Assembly: GCA_900321595.1 (NCBI GenBank)
Contig: ONWP01000196.1
Span: 1-5,984 of the forward strand
DNA: 5,984 nt
Direction: 5' to 3'
DNA from: an uncultured Eubacteriales bacterium
GTDB taxonomy: Bacteria > Bacillota > Clostridia > Oscillospirales > Acutalibacteraceae
A program made the translations under genes and the position numbers. Under the pieces are notes generated by a model, which saw only the letters and a list, made by a program, of their open reading frames with translations, did not search any database and had not been told where the DNA came from. Every line of letters begins with the position of its first letter. Positions within the stretch are counted from its first letter, which is position 1. Shown here one piece after another: positions 5,815 through 5,984 of the stretch.

Positions 5815-5846
5815 GCGGAAAAAGCCGATCAGCCGTGTTTTTCCGC
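5815..5846 (-). terminator. Stem-loop across the end of the HAD phosphatase gene, possible terminator
   Basis: GCGGAAAAA (5815-5823) and TTTTTCCGC (5838-5846) form a perfect 9-bp stem around a 14-base loop that contains the stop codon of the HAD gene. The thymines are inside the 3' arm rather than after it, so it is not a textbook intrinsic terminator. Its place, directly before the rsmD promoter, suits a transcript end or a barrier to 3' decay. Confidence 0.45.
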
Positions 5847-5984
5847 GACGCGCAGCACGTCATCCGGCACGGCGGCGATGTATTTCGCTCCGGTATCGAG
5901 CAGCAGCTGCCGGTCGCGAAAGCCCCACAGCACGCCGACGCAGTCAAGGCCGGCGTTCAGCGCCGTGCGCACGTCCACGTCGGA
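5829..5984 (-). CDS. HAD-family hydrolase, phosphoglycolate phosphatase-like (C-terminal 51 residues)
   Basis: Reading the minus strand from the right edge gives SDVDVRTALNAGLDCVGVLWGF and then RDRQLL, a short link, GAKYIAAVPDDVLRVAEKHG and a TGA stop. The opening residues are the end of HAD motif IV (usually GDSxxD), with one of its magnesium-binding aspartates at residue 4; the other would lie just outside. The NAG..C.GV.WGFR segment is characteristic of Gph-type phosphoglycolate phosphatases and related small-molecule phosphatases such as PpaX. Motifs I to III, including the nucleophilic aspartate, and the cap domain lie beyond the window, so the substrate cannot be told. The gene runs in the same direction as rsmD, but a stem-loop and a fresh promoter separate them, so it is probably a separate unit. 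Confidence 0.85.
   Translation of the reverse strand, partial: SDVDVRTALNAGLDCVGVLWGFRDRQLLLDTGAKYIAAVPDDVLRVAEKHG

Noticed and set aside
5738..5947. Minus-strand open frame of 69 codons covering the rsmD promoter region
   Set aside because: It is out of frame with the HAD phosphatase C-terminus, which fits a known family, and it runs through the stem-loop and promoter. Its translation is Cys- and Arg-rich without motifs.
1..5984. CRISPR array, insertion sequence, tRNA, prophage or defence genes
   Set aside because: No spaced direct repeats, transposase motifs, cloverleaf sequence or phage/defence protein signatures were seen. Nearly all of the sequence is accounted for by housekeeping genes in one direction.

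Overview
The window is a GC-rich piece of bacterial chromosome. Every gene I can support lies on the minus strand, so transcription runs from high to low coordinates. The best guess for the source is a GC-rich member of the Clostridia (Firmicutes), for example an Oscillospiraceae/Ruminococcaceae-type gut anaerobe. Three things support this: an HPr protein with both His15 and the Ser46 regulatory site, strong GGAGG-type ribosome binding sites with sigma-A-type promoters, and a coiled-coil protein next to coaD of a kind I know from clostridial genomes. This assignment is inference, because there is no rRNA or other marker gene.

Right end (5829-5984): the last 51 codons of a HAD-family phosphatase of the phosphoglycolate phosphatase type. 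Its stop codon lies inside a stem-loop. Next comes a clear promoter (-35 TTGATT, 17-base spacer, extended -10 CATAAT) for a block of three genes: rsmD (16S rRNA m2G966 methyltransferase), coaD (phosphopantetheine adenylyltransferase, coenzyme A synthesis), and an uncharacterised coiled-coil protein with 11-residue repeats. rsmD and coaD overlap by ATGA.

Middle (2717-4010): an 83-base gap holds two consecutive stem-loops, one terminator-like and one touching the rimM ribosome binding site. It is followed by rimM and trmD, which also overlap by ATGA and act in 16S rRNA/30S maturation and tRNA m1G37 methylation. The ribosomal genes that usually flank this pair in Firmicutes (ffh, rpsP, khpA, rplS) are absent from the window.

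Left (1-2716): an AT-rich stretch of about 215 bases separates trmD from ptsH (HPr) and carries a near-consensus promoter for ptsH. A 9-bp GC-rich hairpin lies between ptsH and uvrC (nucleotide excision repair endonuclease). uvrC overlaps by one base with an RsuA-type pseudouridine synthase gene that runs off the left edge.

The window is essentially housekeeping: rRNA and tRNA modification, ribosome maturation, CoA synthesis, sugar/PTS regulation and DNA repair. I see no mobile element, CRISPR array, tRNA, rRNA, defence system or biosynthetic cluster. The points most worth a second look are the double hairpin in the rimM leader, the unknown coiled-coil gene, and the separation of rimM-trmD from its usual ribosomal neighbours.
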